Source: Achromobacter mucicolens (lineage in GTDB: Bacteria; Pseudomonadota; Gammaproteobacteria; Burkholderiales; Burkholderiaceae_B). Taken from it: a stretch of DNA of 64,000 nucleotides. The notes below the pieces were generated by a model. It worked only from the letters and a program-made list of their open reading frames with translations. It was not told the origin of the DNA and made no database searches. Location of the stretch: contig NZ_CADIJP010000004.1 in NCBI RefSeq assembly GCF_902859725.1, forward strand, positions 310,001-374,000, given 5' to 3'. How positions within the stretch are numbered: the first letter of the stretch is position 1; every line of letters starts with the position of its first letter. The translations under genes were made by a program, and so were the position numbers. Of this stretch, positions 16,412 through 25,408 are shown piece by piece.

Positions 16412-17730
16412 AGGCGGCAGTCATTGGCGCAGGCTGGGCCGGGCTGGCGGCCAGCGTCGCCCTGCGTGAAGCCGGCGCGAAAGTCACGGTGTTCGAGGCC
16501 GGGCACACCCCGGGCGGACGCGCGCGGCGCGTCTTTCACGACGAATTCGAAGCGCCGCTGGACAACGGCCAGCACCTCTTGTGCGGCGCCTACAAGGAAA
16601 CGCTGGCGCTGATGCGCCGCGTGGGCCGCAACCCGGACGCCCTGCTGATGCGGCGCCCCTTGCGGCTTGCCAGCCTGGACGGGCGCTTTCACCTGTCCGC
16701 ACCTCGCATTCCGGCGCCGCTGAACATGGCCCTGGCCGTGCTGCGTGCGCGCGGCCTTTCGTGGGGCGACCGGTTTGCGATGCTGCGCCTGATGCGCGGC
16801 TTGAAGACCATGTCCTGGACGCCGCCGCGCGACTGGACGGTGCTGCATCTCTTGCACTATCACGCGCAGTCCGACGTGCTGATCCGGCAGGTATGGGAAC
16901 CGCTATGCCTGGCCGCGCTGAACACGCCGATCGCCACGGCCAGCGCCGTGCTGTTCGCCCGGGTGCTGCGCGACAGTCTTGCTGGCGCGCGCGAAGACAG
17001 CGATCTGCTTTTGCCCTGCACCGACCTGTCGGCGCTGTGGCCGGACGCCGCCGCCCGCCAGGTCACCATGCGGTATGGCAGCACGGTGCGCCAGCTGCAT
17101 CCGTCAGCCGATGGCATCGACATCAACCAGGAGCGCTTTGACGCCGCCGTGCTGGCCGTGCCGCCCACCTACGCCGCGCGGCTGCTGGACGGCCCGCTGC
17201 GCAAGGCCGGCGCCACCGGGCTGCTCGATGCGCTCAAGGCCTTCGACTACCTGCCCATCGCGACGCTGAACATCCGCCTGGCTAGCCCGTGGCGCTTGCC
17301 CGAGCCGATGATGATGCTGCGTGAGGACGCGGCCCGCGGTCATGCCGGCCAGTGGGTGTTCGACCGCGCCCAGCTTGCCGGCGACACCAAGGCCGGCGAA
17401 CTGGCGCTGGTGGCCAGCGCCGCGGTCGGCATGGGCGAACGCAACCGGCGGCAAGTGATTGAAGCCCTGATCGACCAGGTGGCCGAACAGGCCGCCGCGC
17501 ATCCGCTCAGGCTGCAGCCGATGCCGGACGTGTCGGCCGCCGAACTCTTCATTGAAAAGCGCGCGACGTTCGCGGCGGTGCCAGGACTTATCCGCCCGCT
17601 GAACTCCACGCCGTGGCCCACGCTGGCGCTGGCCGGCGACTGGACCGACACGGGCTACCCCGGGGTGCTGGAAGGCGCCGTGCGCAGCGGCTTGCAGGCC
17701 GCTCGCGTGCTCAACCCCCGCGCGGACTGA
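16408..17730 (+). CDS. hpnE: HpnE, hydroxysqualene dehydroxylase
   Basis: 440-residue FAD-dependent enzyme of the phytoene-desaturase-like amine-oxidase superfamily; it reduces hydroxysqualene to squalene. An FAD dinucleotide-binding motif (GAGWAGLAAS, residues 7-16, with the acidic FEAG at about 29-32) and the GGRAR segment open the protein. The C-terminal FAD contact AGDWTDTGYPGVLEGAVRSG closes it. The GTG start at 16408 overlaps the hpnD stop by four bases. No squalene-hopene cyclase gene follows. Its product could feed hopanoid synthesis encoded elsewhere. Confidence 0.94.
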   Translation: MKAAVIGAGWAGLAASVALREAGAKVTVFEAGHTPGGRARRVFHDEFEAPLDNGQHLLCGAYKETLALMRRVGRNPDALLMRRPLRLASLDGRFHLSAPRIPAPLNMALAVLRARGLSWGDRFAMLRLMRGLKTMSWTPPRDWTVLHLLHYHAQSDVLIRQVWEPLCLAALNTPIATASAVLFARVLRDSLAGAREDSDLLLPCTDLSALWPDAAARQVTMRYGSTVRQLHPSADGIDINQERFDAAVLAVPPTYAARLLDGPLRKAGATGLLDALKAFDYLPIATLNIRLASPWRLPEPMMMLREDAARGHAGQWVFDRAQLAGDTKAGELALVASAAVGMGERNRRQVIEALIDQVAEQAAAHPLRLQPMPDVSAAELFIEKRATFAAVPGLIRPLNSTPWPTLALAGDWTDTGYPGVLEGAVRSGLQAARVLNPRAD

Positions 17731-17775
17731 AAAGACCGGGCGAATCGCGCATCGCCCTTGTCTTGAAAGGGCCGG

Positions 17776-18234
17776 TCAGCCGGCCTGCTGGTCGAACAGA
17801 TCGGCTTGGCGCGGGTCCGCCGGGGCCAGCTCATAGCCGATCTGCTCGGCGACCTCGCGCAGGATGTTCTGCGCAAGATTGAAGGCGGTATTGGCCGCCG
17901 GCACGCCGGCATAGATGGCGTTCTGCAGCAGCACTTCCTTGAGCTCGTCGGGCGTCAGGCGCGAGGCATCCTGCGCCGTCAGCGCGGCGCGCACGTGCAG
18001 CTCGAATTCTTCCCATCGGCCCAGCGACAACGTCACCGCCAGCACCATCATGCGCCGCGCCTTGTGCGGCAGGCCGGGGCGGCTCCAGATGTCGTGCCAG
18101 GCGTAGCGCGTGATCATGTTCTGGTAGTCGGCGGTGAACGTGGTGGCGCGATCCAGCGATCGCTGCACCCATGCATCGCCCAGCACGGCGCGGCGGTTCG
18201 CCAGGCCGCGTTCGAAATCGTCTTGCCGGCTCAT
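17776..18234 (-). CDS. Carboxymuconolactone decarboxylase-family protein (PcaC-like)
   Basis: 152 residues, all-helical AhpD-like fold. The PcaC-type features HDIWSRPGLPHKARRMMVLA (about 45-65), EEFELHVRAAL and LLQNAIYAGVPAAN are present, and the CxxC of AhpD peroxidases is absent, which points to the lactone decarboxylase branch. It is slightly longer than typical PcaC (about 130). It is the last gene of the minus-strand catabolic operon with a lyase, CoA transferase, cyclase-family hydrolase and Bug receptor. Its real substrate in this setting is unknown because no other protocatechuate gene is nearby. The start at 18234 (MSRQDDFERG) is preferred over 18249. Confidence 0.85.
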   Translation of the reverse strand: MSRQDDFERGLANRRAVLGDAWVQRSLDRATTFTADYQNMITRYAWHDIWSRPGLPHKARRMMVLAVTLSLGRWEEFELHVRAALTAQDASRLTPDELKEVLLQNAIYAGVPAANTAFNLAQNILREVAEQIGYELAPADPRQADLFDQQAG

Positions 18235-18301
18235 CGGGTCAATCTCCATTCGGATCGGGGGGCTGGCGCGTGCAAACGATGCCGCGCCCGCCCCCGGAGG
18301 A

Positions 18302-19288
18302 TCAATTCACCTGGATGTTATTGGTTTTCACGACCTCGGCCCAGCGCGTCTGTTCCGCGTCGACAAACTTGGCGAAGTCGGCGGCGCTGCTGCCGACCGG
18401 CGTCAGGCCCAGCTTGGCGAGCTTCTCGCGGGTATCGGGACGCGTCAGCGCCTTTTGCACGAGTTCCTGCAGCTTGGCCACCACTTCCGGGCTGGTGCCG
18501 GCCGGCAGGAAGAAGCCATTCCACTCGACCACGTTGAAGTTCTTGATGCCGGCTTCGCCCACCGTTGCCACATTGGGCAGTTCGGGCATGCGCTTGTCCG
18601 ACGAGACCGCAAGCGCCTTCAACTTGCCGCCGCTGACGTAGTTCAGGCTGGAGGCGGCGTTGGCGAAGTAGACGTCGACCTGACCGCCCATGACGTCCAC
18701 GATGGCCGGTGCGCCGCCCTTGTAGGGCACGTGCACCATATCCAGGCCCGCATCCTTCTTAAGCAGCTCGGCGGCCATCTGCGCAAGGCTGCCCGGTCCA
18801 TAGGACGCAAACGTCAGACGGCCGGGCTTGGCGCGCGCGGCATCAATGAAGTCCTGCAGGTTGTTGAAGCTGGAACCCGGCGCGGCCACCAGGATGTTGG
18901 GCACGCTGATGGCCTGCGAAACCGGAATGAAGTCCTTCTTGGCGTCGTAGGGCAGCTTGCGCAGCACCGGATTGATCGCGAAGGACGACGCGTCGAACAG
19001 CACCGTGTAGCCGTCCGGTTTGGCCCGCGCCACGAACGCCGCGCCGATGGAGCCGCTGGCGCCGCCCTTGTTCTCGATCACCACGCTCTGGCCGGCGACC
19101 TCGCCCATGCCTTGCGCGATGATTCGCGCGGCGTTGTCCGCACCGCCACCGGCGGAATACGGCACCACCACGGTGATGGGCTGCTCCGGATAACCGGCGG
19201 CGTTCGCGGTGCCAAATGCAGTGGCCAGGCCGATGGCGGCTGCCAGCGGGCGAATGGCGGCCAGGGCCGTGCGACGGGTTTTCTTCAT
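18302..19288 (-). CDS. Bug-family (TctC-like) solute receptor
   Basis: 328-residue periplasmic receptor. An RR-containing signal peptide (MKKTRRTALAAIRPLAAAIG, ending ANA) is followed by the family body: YPEQPITVVVPYSAGGGAD, VIENKGGASGSIGA, KPDGYT, VPYKGGAPA and a C-terminal TRWAEVVKTNNI. Start 19288 is fixed by GAGGAG upstream. It lies inside the catabolic operon, so it likely imports that operon's substrate, an organic acid, through TctA/TctB encoded elsewhere. Confidence 0.94.
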   Translation of the reverse strand: MKKTRRTALAAIRPLAAAIGLATAFGTANAAGYPEQPITVVVPYSAGGGADNAARIIAQGMGEVAGQSVVIENKGGASGSIGAAFVARAKPDGYTVLFDASSFAINPVLRKLPYDAKKDFIPVSQAISVPNILVAAPGSSFNNLQDFIDAARAKPGRLTFASYGPGSLAQMAAELLKKDAGLDMVHVPYKGGAPAIVDVMGGQVDVYFANAASSLNYVSGGKLKALAVSSDKRMPELPNVATVGEAGIKNFNVVEWNGFFLPAGTSPEVVAKLQELVQKALTRPDTREKLAKLGLTPVGSSAADFAKFVDAEQTRWAEVVKTNNIQVN

Positions 19289-19353
19289 GTGTGCTCCTCG
19301 GGTCTCCCCTGCGGGGATGTTCAATCGTTCAAGGGTCGTAGCGCGATCCGTCG

Positions 19354-20358
19354 TCAGACGGTCGCGATGGGATTGACCGGCGCGCCTACCAGACCGGGCA
19401 CGTACATGGGCGCCGCGGTCAGGAAAAAGGCATGCCGGCCGTGCTGGCGCAACCATTGCGCCAGCGGGGTCAGGTGCCAGAGCTCGCCCAAGGGCAGGCC
19501 CAGCTTGAAAAGACATTGCTCGTGCAGGGGCAGCAGCGCGCCCTTGCCAGCGTCCAGGTGATGGTTGCGCAGTTCGACCGCGTGGTTGTCGGCGGCGATG
19601 GCCGCGATGCGGCTGTCCTTGATCCACGCCAGCAGGTCCGCATCGGCGCCGTCCAGCACGCAGCAGCTCGTCTTCAGCCGCTCCTGCTCGTCATCGCCCA
19701 GCGTCAATGCCAGGTCGGCCAGACCGGTATGCAGGCACAGCACATCGCCGGGCCGGACCTCGACGCCATCGGCGCGCATCACGTCCATCAGTTCGCGGTG
19801 GGATACCTTGCGCTGCGCATCGCCAAAATGCGCGCGCAGGTCCACCATGACGCCGCGCCCCTGGATACCGTGGCGCGCCATCGGCGCAATCGACAGGTCG
19901 CGCGTGCCGGTAAAGCCTTCGGCGGCGGGCTCGCTGACCGTGAAGCCGTTGTAGCCGGTGGGCTGCGGCTGGCCCGTGCCGTGGGCGTCGTACATGGAAC
20001 CCACGTGGCCCAGCGCGTCCCATTGCGTGGAATATTGCGGCGACAGCGTGACGCGGTCGTCGCTGATGACGTCCGTGGCGCCCGGCACGTCGCGGTCCAG
20101 CGGATAGCGATAGACCGGCACGCCGTTCTTCTCGGCCGGCTGGATCACCGGCCCCTTGCGGCGCGGATTGAGCACCGGCGCGCGCGGCACGGTCAGCGGC
20201 AGGCTCAGCGAGAACGACATGCCCGTGCGGATCTCGGCGACGGCGGCCAGGCGCGCCTGGCTGTCCAGATGGTTCAGCGTTCCCAGCTGGTCTTCGCTGC
20301 CAAAATCGCCCCAGTTCGATCCATCCGGACGGCGCAGATACCGTTGCGCTGCATTCAT
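19354..20358 (-). CDS. Cyclase-family metal-dependent hydrolase
   Basis: 334 residues of the cyclase/kynurenine-formamidase superfamily (PF04199 type). A metal-site core STQWDALGHVGSMYD is near residues 110-125, with HTGL around 210 and AADNHAVEL near 260. Members hydrolyse amide or ester bonds in formyl or lactam-type substrates. The 330-residue length with an N-terminal NWGDFGSEDQLGTLNHL segment is typical of the long proteobacterial branch. It sits between a CoA transferase and a Bug receptor in one operon. The actual substrate is not known. Confidence 0.88.
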   Translation of the reverse strand: MNAAQRYLRRPDGSNWGDFGSEDQLGTLNHLDSQARLAAVAEIRTGMSFSLSLPLTVPRAPVLNPRRKGPVIQPAEKNGVPVYRYPLDRDVPGATDVISDDRVTLSPQYSTQWDALGHVGSMYDAHGTGQPQPTGYNGFTVSEPAAEGFTGTRDLSIAPMARHGIQGRGVMVDLRAHFGDAQRKVSHRELMDVMRADGVEVRPGDVLCLHTGLADLALTLGDDEQERLKTSCCVLDGADADLLAWIKDSRIAAIAADNHAVELRNHHLDAGKGALLPLHEQCLFKLGLPLGELWHLTPLAQWLRQHGRHAFFLTAAPMYVPGLVGAPVNPIATV

Positions 20359-20413
20359 GATTTGTGTCTCCTCGCCCTTTTCCCCGGACGATGCCTGTCT
20401 TGTTTGTTACGGC

Positions 20414-21655
20414 TTATTGCACCACGGAGGCGTGCAGCAAGTGGTCGATTTCGTCCGCTGTGTATCCCAGGGCGGACAGAATTGTGCGGCTGTGCTCGCC
20501 CAACGCCGGCGCGGCGCGTCCGGCGGCGTCTTGTTCGGCCTCATGGGCGCCCACTTGCGCGCCATCCTGCACGGCTCCGCCGAAGTGCGCCCATTGCGCC
20601 AGCCCGAGATAGTTGCCCGCCTGCTCGCTGCGATAGGGGCGCATGAATCCCATCGCCTGCACCTGCGGGTGGTCGAACATGTCTTCAACGGGCCGGACCT
20701 CCGCGCACGGCACGCTCTGGCCAAAGCGCTCGGCCCATTCGCGGGCCGAGGCCCGCGCCAAGGCCTGGCGCACCAGCGGCACCAGCACCGCCGCCTGCGC
20801 GGCGCGCTTTTTCACCGTGTCGTAATCGGGATGCTCGGCCAGATCGGGCAGGTCCAGATGGCCGCACAGCGCGCGCCAGAAGTGCGGCGTATTGGCCGAG
20901 ATGTAGAGATGGCCTTCGCGCGTGGGATGGATGCCCGTGATCCCGCCCGAGCGCATGTCGCGTTCGATGCGGCGCGGTTCGCCCTCGGCCCACACCAGAC
21001 GGGCCGATTGCATCGCCAGCGCGCTGCCCAGCAGCGACACTTCGATGGCCTGCCCCCGCCCGGTTTTCTCGCGCTGATAGAGCGCGGCGGACACACTGTT
21101 GGAGATCAGCGCGGCGCCGTAGTAGTCGACCACCGATCCGTACAGCACTTCGGGCGGGCCGTCGGGCTTGGCTTGCGCCGCGCACATCCCAGTCATGGAC
21201 TGCAGCACCTGGTCGTAGCCGGCGTGGCGCGCCATCGGACCGGCCGCGCCGTAGCCCGTCATCGCGCAGTAGATCAGGCGCGGGTTGATGGCGGCCAGCG
21301 TCGCGAAGTCGATGCGCAGGCGTTCGGGAACGCCTGGCCGGAAGTTGTGGACCAGCACATCGGCCTCGCGCACCAGCCGGACCAGCACCTCGTAGCCCGC
21401 CGGGTCCTTCAGGTTCAGGCACAGGCCACGCTTGTTGCGGTTGATCCCCAAAAACGCCCGGCTCTCGGCCGGCAGCGTCGACGGGTACTTGCGCAGGTTG
21501 TCGCCTTCGGGCGGCTCGACCTTGATGACGTCCGCGCCCATGTCGCCCAGCAGCGCGCAACCGTAGGGGCCCGCGATGTAGGCGCTCAGATCCAGGACCT
21601 TGACGCCGGCGAGCGGCAGTTGACCCGGGGTTTCAAATTCCATCATGCAATTCAT
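20414..21655 (-). CDS. CaiB/BaiF family (class III) CoA transferase
   Basis: 413 residues. Family marks: GPYGCALLGDMGADVIKVE (about 29-47), NRNKRGLCLNLK, NFRPGVPERL, and the expected acyl-carrier aspartate Asp177 in YGSVVDYYGA. These enzymes move CoA between carboxylic acids (formyl-, succinyl-, mesaconyl-CoA types). ATG 21655 is used, but ATGs at codons 4 and 5 are equally possible and have a GGA upstream. In this operon it would activate an acid for the CitE-like lyase encoded just before it. Confidence 0.92.
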   Translation of the reverse strand: MNCMMEFETPGQLPLAGVKVLDLSAYIAGPYGCALLGDMGADVIKVEPPEGDNLRKYPSTLPAESRAFLGINRNKRGLCLNLKDPAGYEVLVRLVREADVLVHNFRPGVPERLRIDFATLAAINPRLIYCAMTGYGAAGPMARHAGYDQVLQSMTGMCAAQAKPDGPPEVLYGSVVDYYGAALISNSVSAALYQREKTGRGQAIEVSLLGSALAMQSARLVWAEGEPRRIERDMRSGGITGIHPTREGHLYISANTPHFWRALCGHLDLPDLAEHPDYDTVKKRAAQAAVLVPLVRQALARASAREWAERFGQSVPCAEVRPVEDMFDHPQVQAMGFMRPYRSEQAGNYLGLAQWAHFGGAVQDGAQVGAHEAEQDAAGRAAPALGEHSRTILSALGYTADEIDHLLHASVVQ

Positions 21656-21692
21656 CCGATAAATGGCTCGGCCGCGCGTTGCGCAGACCGCT

Positions 21693-22538
21693 TCAGGCGG
21701 CCCGCCCGGCCGCCAGCAACACGTCGCGGGCGCGGCGCACGAAAGGCGCGTCGATCATCTTGCCGTCCAGCAGAAAAGCGCCCACGCCCGCCTGGGCCTC
21801 GCTCGCGGCGACGATCCGTTCGGCCGCACCAATCTCTTCGGCGCTGAACCCGAATACCTCGTTGGCGATGGCGACCTGGCTGGGATGCACGCAGGATTTG
21901 CCCAGAAAACCAAGGGATCGCGCCAGTTGCGCCTCGGCGCGAAAGCCCTCGCCATCGCGCACCCGGGCGTAGGCGGCGTCCATGGCGTACTTGCCCGCGC
22001 AGCCGGCGCCAAGGCGCAACGCCAGCATCACCGCGCGCAGGGTTTCGGGCTGGTAGCGGTCGATGCCCAGCGGTTCGAACAGGTCGGCCAGCCCCAGTTG
22101 CAGGCCGGCAACGCGCGGATGCGCCGCTGCCAGCTCCGCCGCGCGGGCCAGCGCCTGCGGCGTTTCCACGGTGACCAGCAATTCGCCCTCGAAGCCGGCC
22201 TGCGCGGCGCGCGCAGCGGCCTCGCGAAGCGCATCGGCGGACTCGACCTTGGGCAGATTCACCATGTCGATCGGCAAGCCGCCCAGTGCATCCACGTCTT
22301 CGGGGAAATACGACGTGTCCGCCGCATTGACGCGGACGATAATTTTCTTGGGATGTTCCGACTGCGCCGCAAGGAATGCGGGCGAGGCCAGCCAGTCGGC
22401 CAGCGCTTGGCGCGCCGCCGGCTTGCGCGAGGGCGCGACGGCGTCTTCCAGATCGAAAGACAGCGCATCTGCTTCGCTGGCCAGGGCTTTGTCGAATAGT
22501 TCCGGGCGCGACGCCGGCACAAAAAGCTTGCTTCTCAT
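21693..22538 (-). CDS. CoA ester lyase, HpcH/HpaI (CitE-like) family
   Basis: 281 residues, TIM-barrel lyase related to citrate lyase beta subunit and malyl/citramalyl-CoA lyases. Motifs: LFVPASRPELFDKAL at the N-terminus, LSFDLEDAVAP (metal/CoA site), IIVRVNA, VTVETPQAL with the metal-binding Glu, and GKSCVHPSQV. AGGAGA lies 6-7 bases before the ATG at 22538. First gene of the five-gene catabolic operon and divergent from a LysR gene. Together with the CoA transferase it suggests C-C cleavage of a hydroxyacyl-CoA giving acetyl-CoA or a similar ester. Confidence 0.92.
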   Translation of the reverse strand: MRSKLFVPASRPELFDKALASEADALSFDLEDAVAPSRKPAARQALADWLASPAFLAAQSEHPKKIIVRVNAADTSYFPEDVDALGGLPIDMVNLPKVESADALREAAARAAQAGFEGELLVTVETPQALARAAELAAAHPRVAGLQLGLADLFEPLGIDRYQPETLRAVMLALRLGAGCAGKYAMDAAYARVRDGEGFRAEAQLARSLGFLGKSCVHPSQVAIANEVFGFSAEEIGAAERIVAASEAQAGVGAFLLDGKMIDAPFVRRARDVLLAAGRAA

Positions 22539-22605
22539 TGTGGTCTCCTGGCCGCATTGTGATCGCGCAGGCGCTTGCCAGGGGAAAGCGGGCATACGAT
22601 AAAAA

Positions 22606-22620
22606 GATAGAATTCCTATC
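22606..22620. promoter_or_regulatory. Palindrome, likely LysR-type operator
   Basis: GATAG-AATTC-CTATC, a perfect 5-bp inverted repeat with a 5-base centre, sits three bases before the LysR ATG in the 85-base divergent promoter region. The position suits auto-regulation plus control of the divergent lyase operon. Confidence 0.55.
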
Positions 22621-22623
22621 ATC

Positions 22624-23526
22624 ATGAATACCGACTTCTTGCACACGCTATCCGCCGTCGCCCAGCACGGCTCCATGGCCGAGGCCGCGCGCCGCCTTGG
22701 CTTGACGCACGGCGCCGTGGCGCAACAGGTACGCAAACTGGAACAGGAACTGGGGGTGCCGCTGGTCGCCCGCGCCGGGCGCACCGTGCACCTGACAGCC
22801 AAGGCGATCGAGCTGATCGGACCGATACGCGAGGTCCTGGAACGCATCGAAAAGATCCGGTACCTGGCGCGGTCCGGCGAGATGATGGGCGAGCTTCGGC
22901 TGGGCGCCGGCAACACGGCGTTGAACTCGATGGTGCCGGCCATTCTGGAACACCTGGTCGGACGCCATCCGCTCATCAGCGTGGAGATCCAGCCCGGGCA
23001 TTCCGCCCGCTTCTATCCGGCCATCGAAAGCGGCGAGCTGGACGCCGCCATCGCGCTGGAGGCGCCCTACCCCCTGTCCAAGAGCCTGGGCTGGCAGTTG
23101 CTGCGCGAAGAACCCTATGTCCTGGCGGCCGCCCCGCGCCATGCGGGCCGGCACCCGCACAGCCTGCTGACCGCGGAGCCGTTCATCCGCTACCAGCGCA
23201 GCGACTGGAGCGGACGCCATGTCGACGACTACCTGCGCCGGGTCGGCATCACGCCGCGCGACCGGTTCGAGCTGAACGCGATCGAATCGATCGCGGTCAT
23301 GGTGAGCCGGGACCTTGGCGTGGCGATCCTGCCCCGGTCCACCAACGGCACGATCGAACGGCTGGGCCTCTTGGCTTTGCCACTGCCCGAGCACTGCGAG
23401 CCGCGCCGCTTTGGCCTGATCTGGTCGCGCGTGTCGCCGCGCCTGGCGCTGATCCAGGCTTTCCGGGACATTGCCATCATGGAATACGCCAAGGCGCCAG
23501 GAACGGGCAACGCGCCCGTGCAATGA
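22624..23526 (+). CDS. LysR-family transcriptional regulator
   Basis: 300 residues. The N-terminal winged helix-turn-helix (SMAEAARRLGLTHGAVAQQVRKLE, residues about 17-40) is of typical LysR form. An effector-binding domain follows (about 90-290; GELRLGAGNTALNSMVP, LGVAILPRS). It is divergent from the CoA-lyase operon and followed by a Bug receptor on its own strand, so it probably senses the transported acid or a CoA product of it. Confidence 0.93.
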   Translation: MNTDFLHTLSAVAQHGSMAEAARRLGLTHGAVAQQVRKLEQELGVPLVARAGRTVHLTAKAIELIGPIREVLERIEKIRYLARSGEMMGELRLGAGNTALNSMVPAILEHLVGRHPLISVEIQPGHSARFYPAIESGELDAAIALEAPYPLSKSLGWQLLREEPYVLAAAPRHAGRHPHSLLTAEPFIRYQRSDWSGRHVDDYLRRVGITPRDRFELNAIESIAVMVSRDLGVAILPRSTNGTIERLGLLALPLPEHCEPRRFGLIWSRVSPRLALIQAFRDIAIMEYAKAPGTGNAPVQ

Positions 23527-23613
23527 CCGCAGGTAGGGCAAACGCGCTGGCGCGCCCAGGCCAGTCTTCCTATACTTGTATTGTCCTCAATACAACATAT
23601 CAGGAGACAACTC

Positions 23614-24579
23614 ATGCCGGGACTGCATCGAATCGCCGCGGGCTGCGCGCTATTGGCCGCATGCGCCATGCCGCTGGCCCCCGCCCTTGCCCAGAACGAC
23701 GCCATCAGGCTGGTGGTGGGCGCGCCGCCGGGGGGCACCACCGACACCGTGGCGCGCAGCATTGCGCAGCACATGGCGCTGGACCTGAAACGCCCCGTGG
23801 TGGTCGAGAACAAACCGGGCGCGGGCGGCAACATCGCCGCGGACTACGTGGCCAAGAGCAATCCCGACGGCAACACCTTGCTGGTCACGTTCACCAGCTT
23901 CTCCATCAACGCGACGCTCTATCGGAACCTGCCCTTCGACCCCGTGGCCGATTTCACGCCCATCAGCATGCTGGCCAACGTGCCCAGCGTGCTGGTCGTG
24001 CGCAAGGACTTCCCGGCGCGCACCATGCCGGAGTTCGTCACGCTGGTAAAGGCCAGCCCCGGCAAGTACACGATGGCGCTGGGCGCGATCGGATCCTCTC
24101 TGCACATGGCCGGCGAGCGCATGAAGATGATGGCGGGCCTGGACATCCTGAACGTGCCGTACAAGGGCACGGCGCCCGCCATCACCGACCTCTTGGGCGG
24201 TCAGGTGGACATGATGTTCGCCAGTTCGCTCAATGCGCTGCCGCACATGAAGAGCGGCGCATTGCGCGCGCTGGGGGTGTCGAGCCCGAAGCCGCTGCCG
24301 CAGTTTCCCGGCGTGCCGCCCATCGGCGATACCATCACGGGTTTCGAATCGAACGCGTGGTTCGCGCTCTTCGGTCCCGCGAAGCTCCCGGCCGACAAGC
24401 TGGCGGCGCTGAACGCGGCCGCGCGCAAGGCCGTCGATACGCCGTCGTTCCGCAAACTGCTTGAGGGCGAGGCCGCCACCGCCGTGAGCAGCAGTCCGCA
24501 GGAACTGGACGAGTTCGTGCGCCAGGACATCGCGCGCTACGCCGAGATCGTCAAGTTCACCGGCGCGACCGTCGACTGA
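23614..24579 (+). CDS. Bug-family (TctC-like) solute receptor
   Basis: 321 residues from the ATG at 23614, preceded by CAGGAGA. The signal peptide ends APALAQ. Family body: IRLVVGAPPGGTTD, VENKPGAGGNIAA, NPDGNT, VPYKGTAPA, and a short FTGATVD tail. It is encoded between LysR and a GntR gene whose GTG start comes 21 bases later, so a receptor-regulator unit. A second receptor for the same catabolic cassette is plausible; the ligand is unknown. Confidence 0.94.
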   Translation: MPGLHRIAAGCALLAACAMPLAPALAQNDAIRLVVGAPPGGTTDTVARSIAQHMALDLKRPVVVENKPGAGGNIAADYVAKSNPDGNTLLVTFTSFSINATLYRNLPFDPVADFTPISMLANVPSVLVVRKDFPARTMPEFVTLVKASPGKYTMALGAIGSSLHMAGERMKMMAGLDILNVPYKGTAPAITDLLGGQVDMMFASSLNALPHMKSGALRALGVSSPKPLPQFPGVPPIGDTITGFESNAWFALFGPAKLPADKLAALNAAARKAVDTPSFRKLLEGEAATAVSSSPQELDEFVRQDIARYAEIVKFTGATVD

Positions 24580-24600
24580 ACCCAACCAGGAGTTCCCATC

Positions 24601-25389
24601 GTGCCCGCCAGCCCGCTACCGCTTTATCACAAGGTCTATCTGCTGCTGAAGCAACGGCTGGAAGCGGGCGGATTCGCCACGGACAGCGCCATGCCGGGCG
24701 AAAACGCGCTGGCCGCAGAATACGGCGTGTCGCGCCTGACGGTCCGGCGCTCGCTCGATGCGCTGGCATCCGATGGCCTCATCGAGCGGCGCCAGGGGCG
24801 CGGCACCTTTGCCGTCGCGCCCGCCACATTCGGGGCGCCGCAGCATGGCGCGGGCATTGACGCGCTGATGGCGCACCTGGCCCGCATGGGCATGCACACC
24901 CAGGTGCGCCTTTTGGAACTGGACACCGCGCCGGCCACGCCGCTGGTGGCCGCGCGCCTGGAACTGCCGCCGGGCGCCCTTGTGCAGCGCGCCGTGCGCG
25001 TGCGCAGTCACGAAGGACAGCCGTTCTCGTACCTGACCACGTTCGTGCCGGACGACATCGGCCGGCGCATCCGCCGCAAGGACCTGGGCGCCAAACCCCT
25101 GCTCGCGATCTTCCGCGACCTGGGCGTGCACGTGGCGCGGGCAGAGCAATCGATTTCGGCGGTGCTGGCCGAGCCCGGCATCGCCGAGCTTCTGGACGTG
25201 CCGGTGGGATCGGCCCTGCTCAGCCTGCATCGCTTGGTGCGCGATGCGTCCGGACGACCGGTGGAATGGCTGCATGCCCGTTATCGGCCGGACCGCTACG
25301 AATACCGCATGGACATGCAGGCGCACGACATGCCCGGCCAGCCCACGTGGCTGCCCGCGCCCGTCGCCACGCCCTCGGACGGCGCCTGA
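24601..25389 (+). CDS. GntR-family regulator with UTRA domain
   Basis: 262 residues from a GTG at 24601 with AGGAG upstream. The N-terminal GntR winged helix is PLYHKVYLLLKQRLEAG, then NALAAEYGVSRLTVRRSLDAL and IERRQGRGTFV-like residues. The UTRA ligand-binding domain covers about 90-250 (VQRAVRVRSHEGQPFSYLTTFVPDD, LLSLHRLVRDASGRPVEW). HutC-subfamily members sense small acids or sugars. Co-directional with and 21 bases after a Bug receptor, so it probably reports the same ligand. Confidence 0.93.
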   Translation: MPASPLPLYHKVYLLLKQRLEAGGFATDSAMPGENALAAEYGVSRLTVRRSLDALASDGLIERRQGRGTFAVAPATFGAPQHGAGIDALMAHLARMGMHTQVRLLELDTAPATPLVAARLELPPGALVQRAVRVRSHEGQPFSYLTTFVPDDIGRRIRRKDLGAKPLLAIFRDLGVHVARAEQSISAVLAEPGIAELLDVPVGSALLSLHRLVRDASGRPVEWLHARYRPDRYEYRMDMQAHDMPGQPTWLPAPVATPSDGA

Positions 25390-25408
25390 CCACCGCAAAT
25401 GGTGGCGG

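Noticed and set aside
17738-17757. GGGCGA/TCGCCC hairpin after hpnE
   Set aside because: Short stem with an 8-base loop and only a broken T tract; too weak to report as a terminator.
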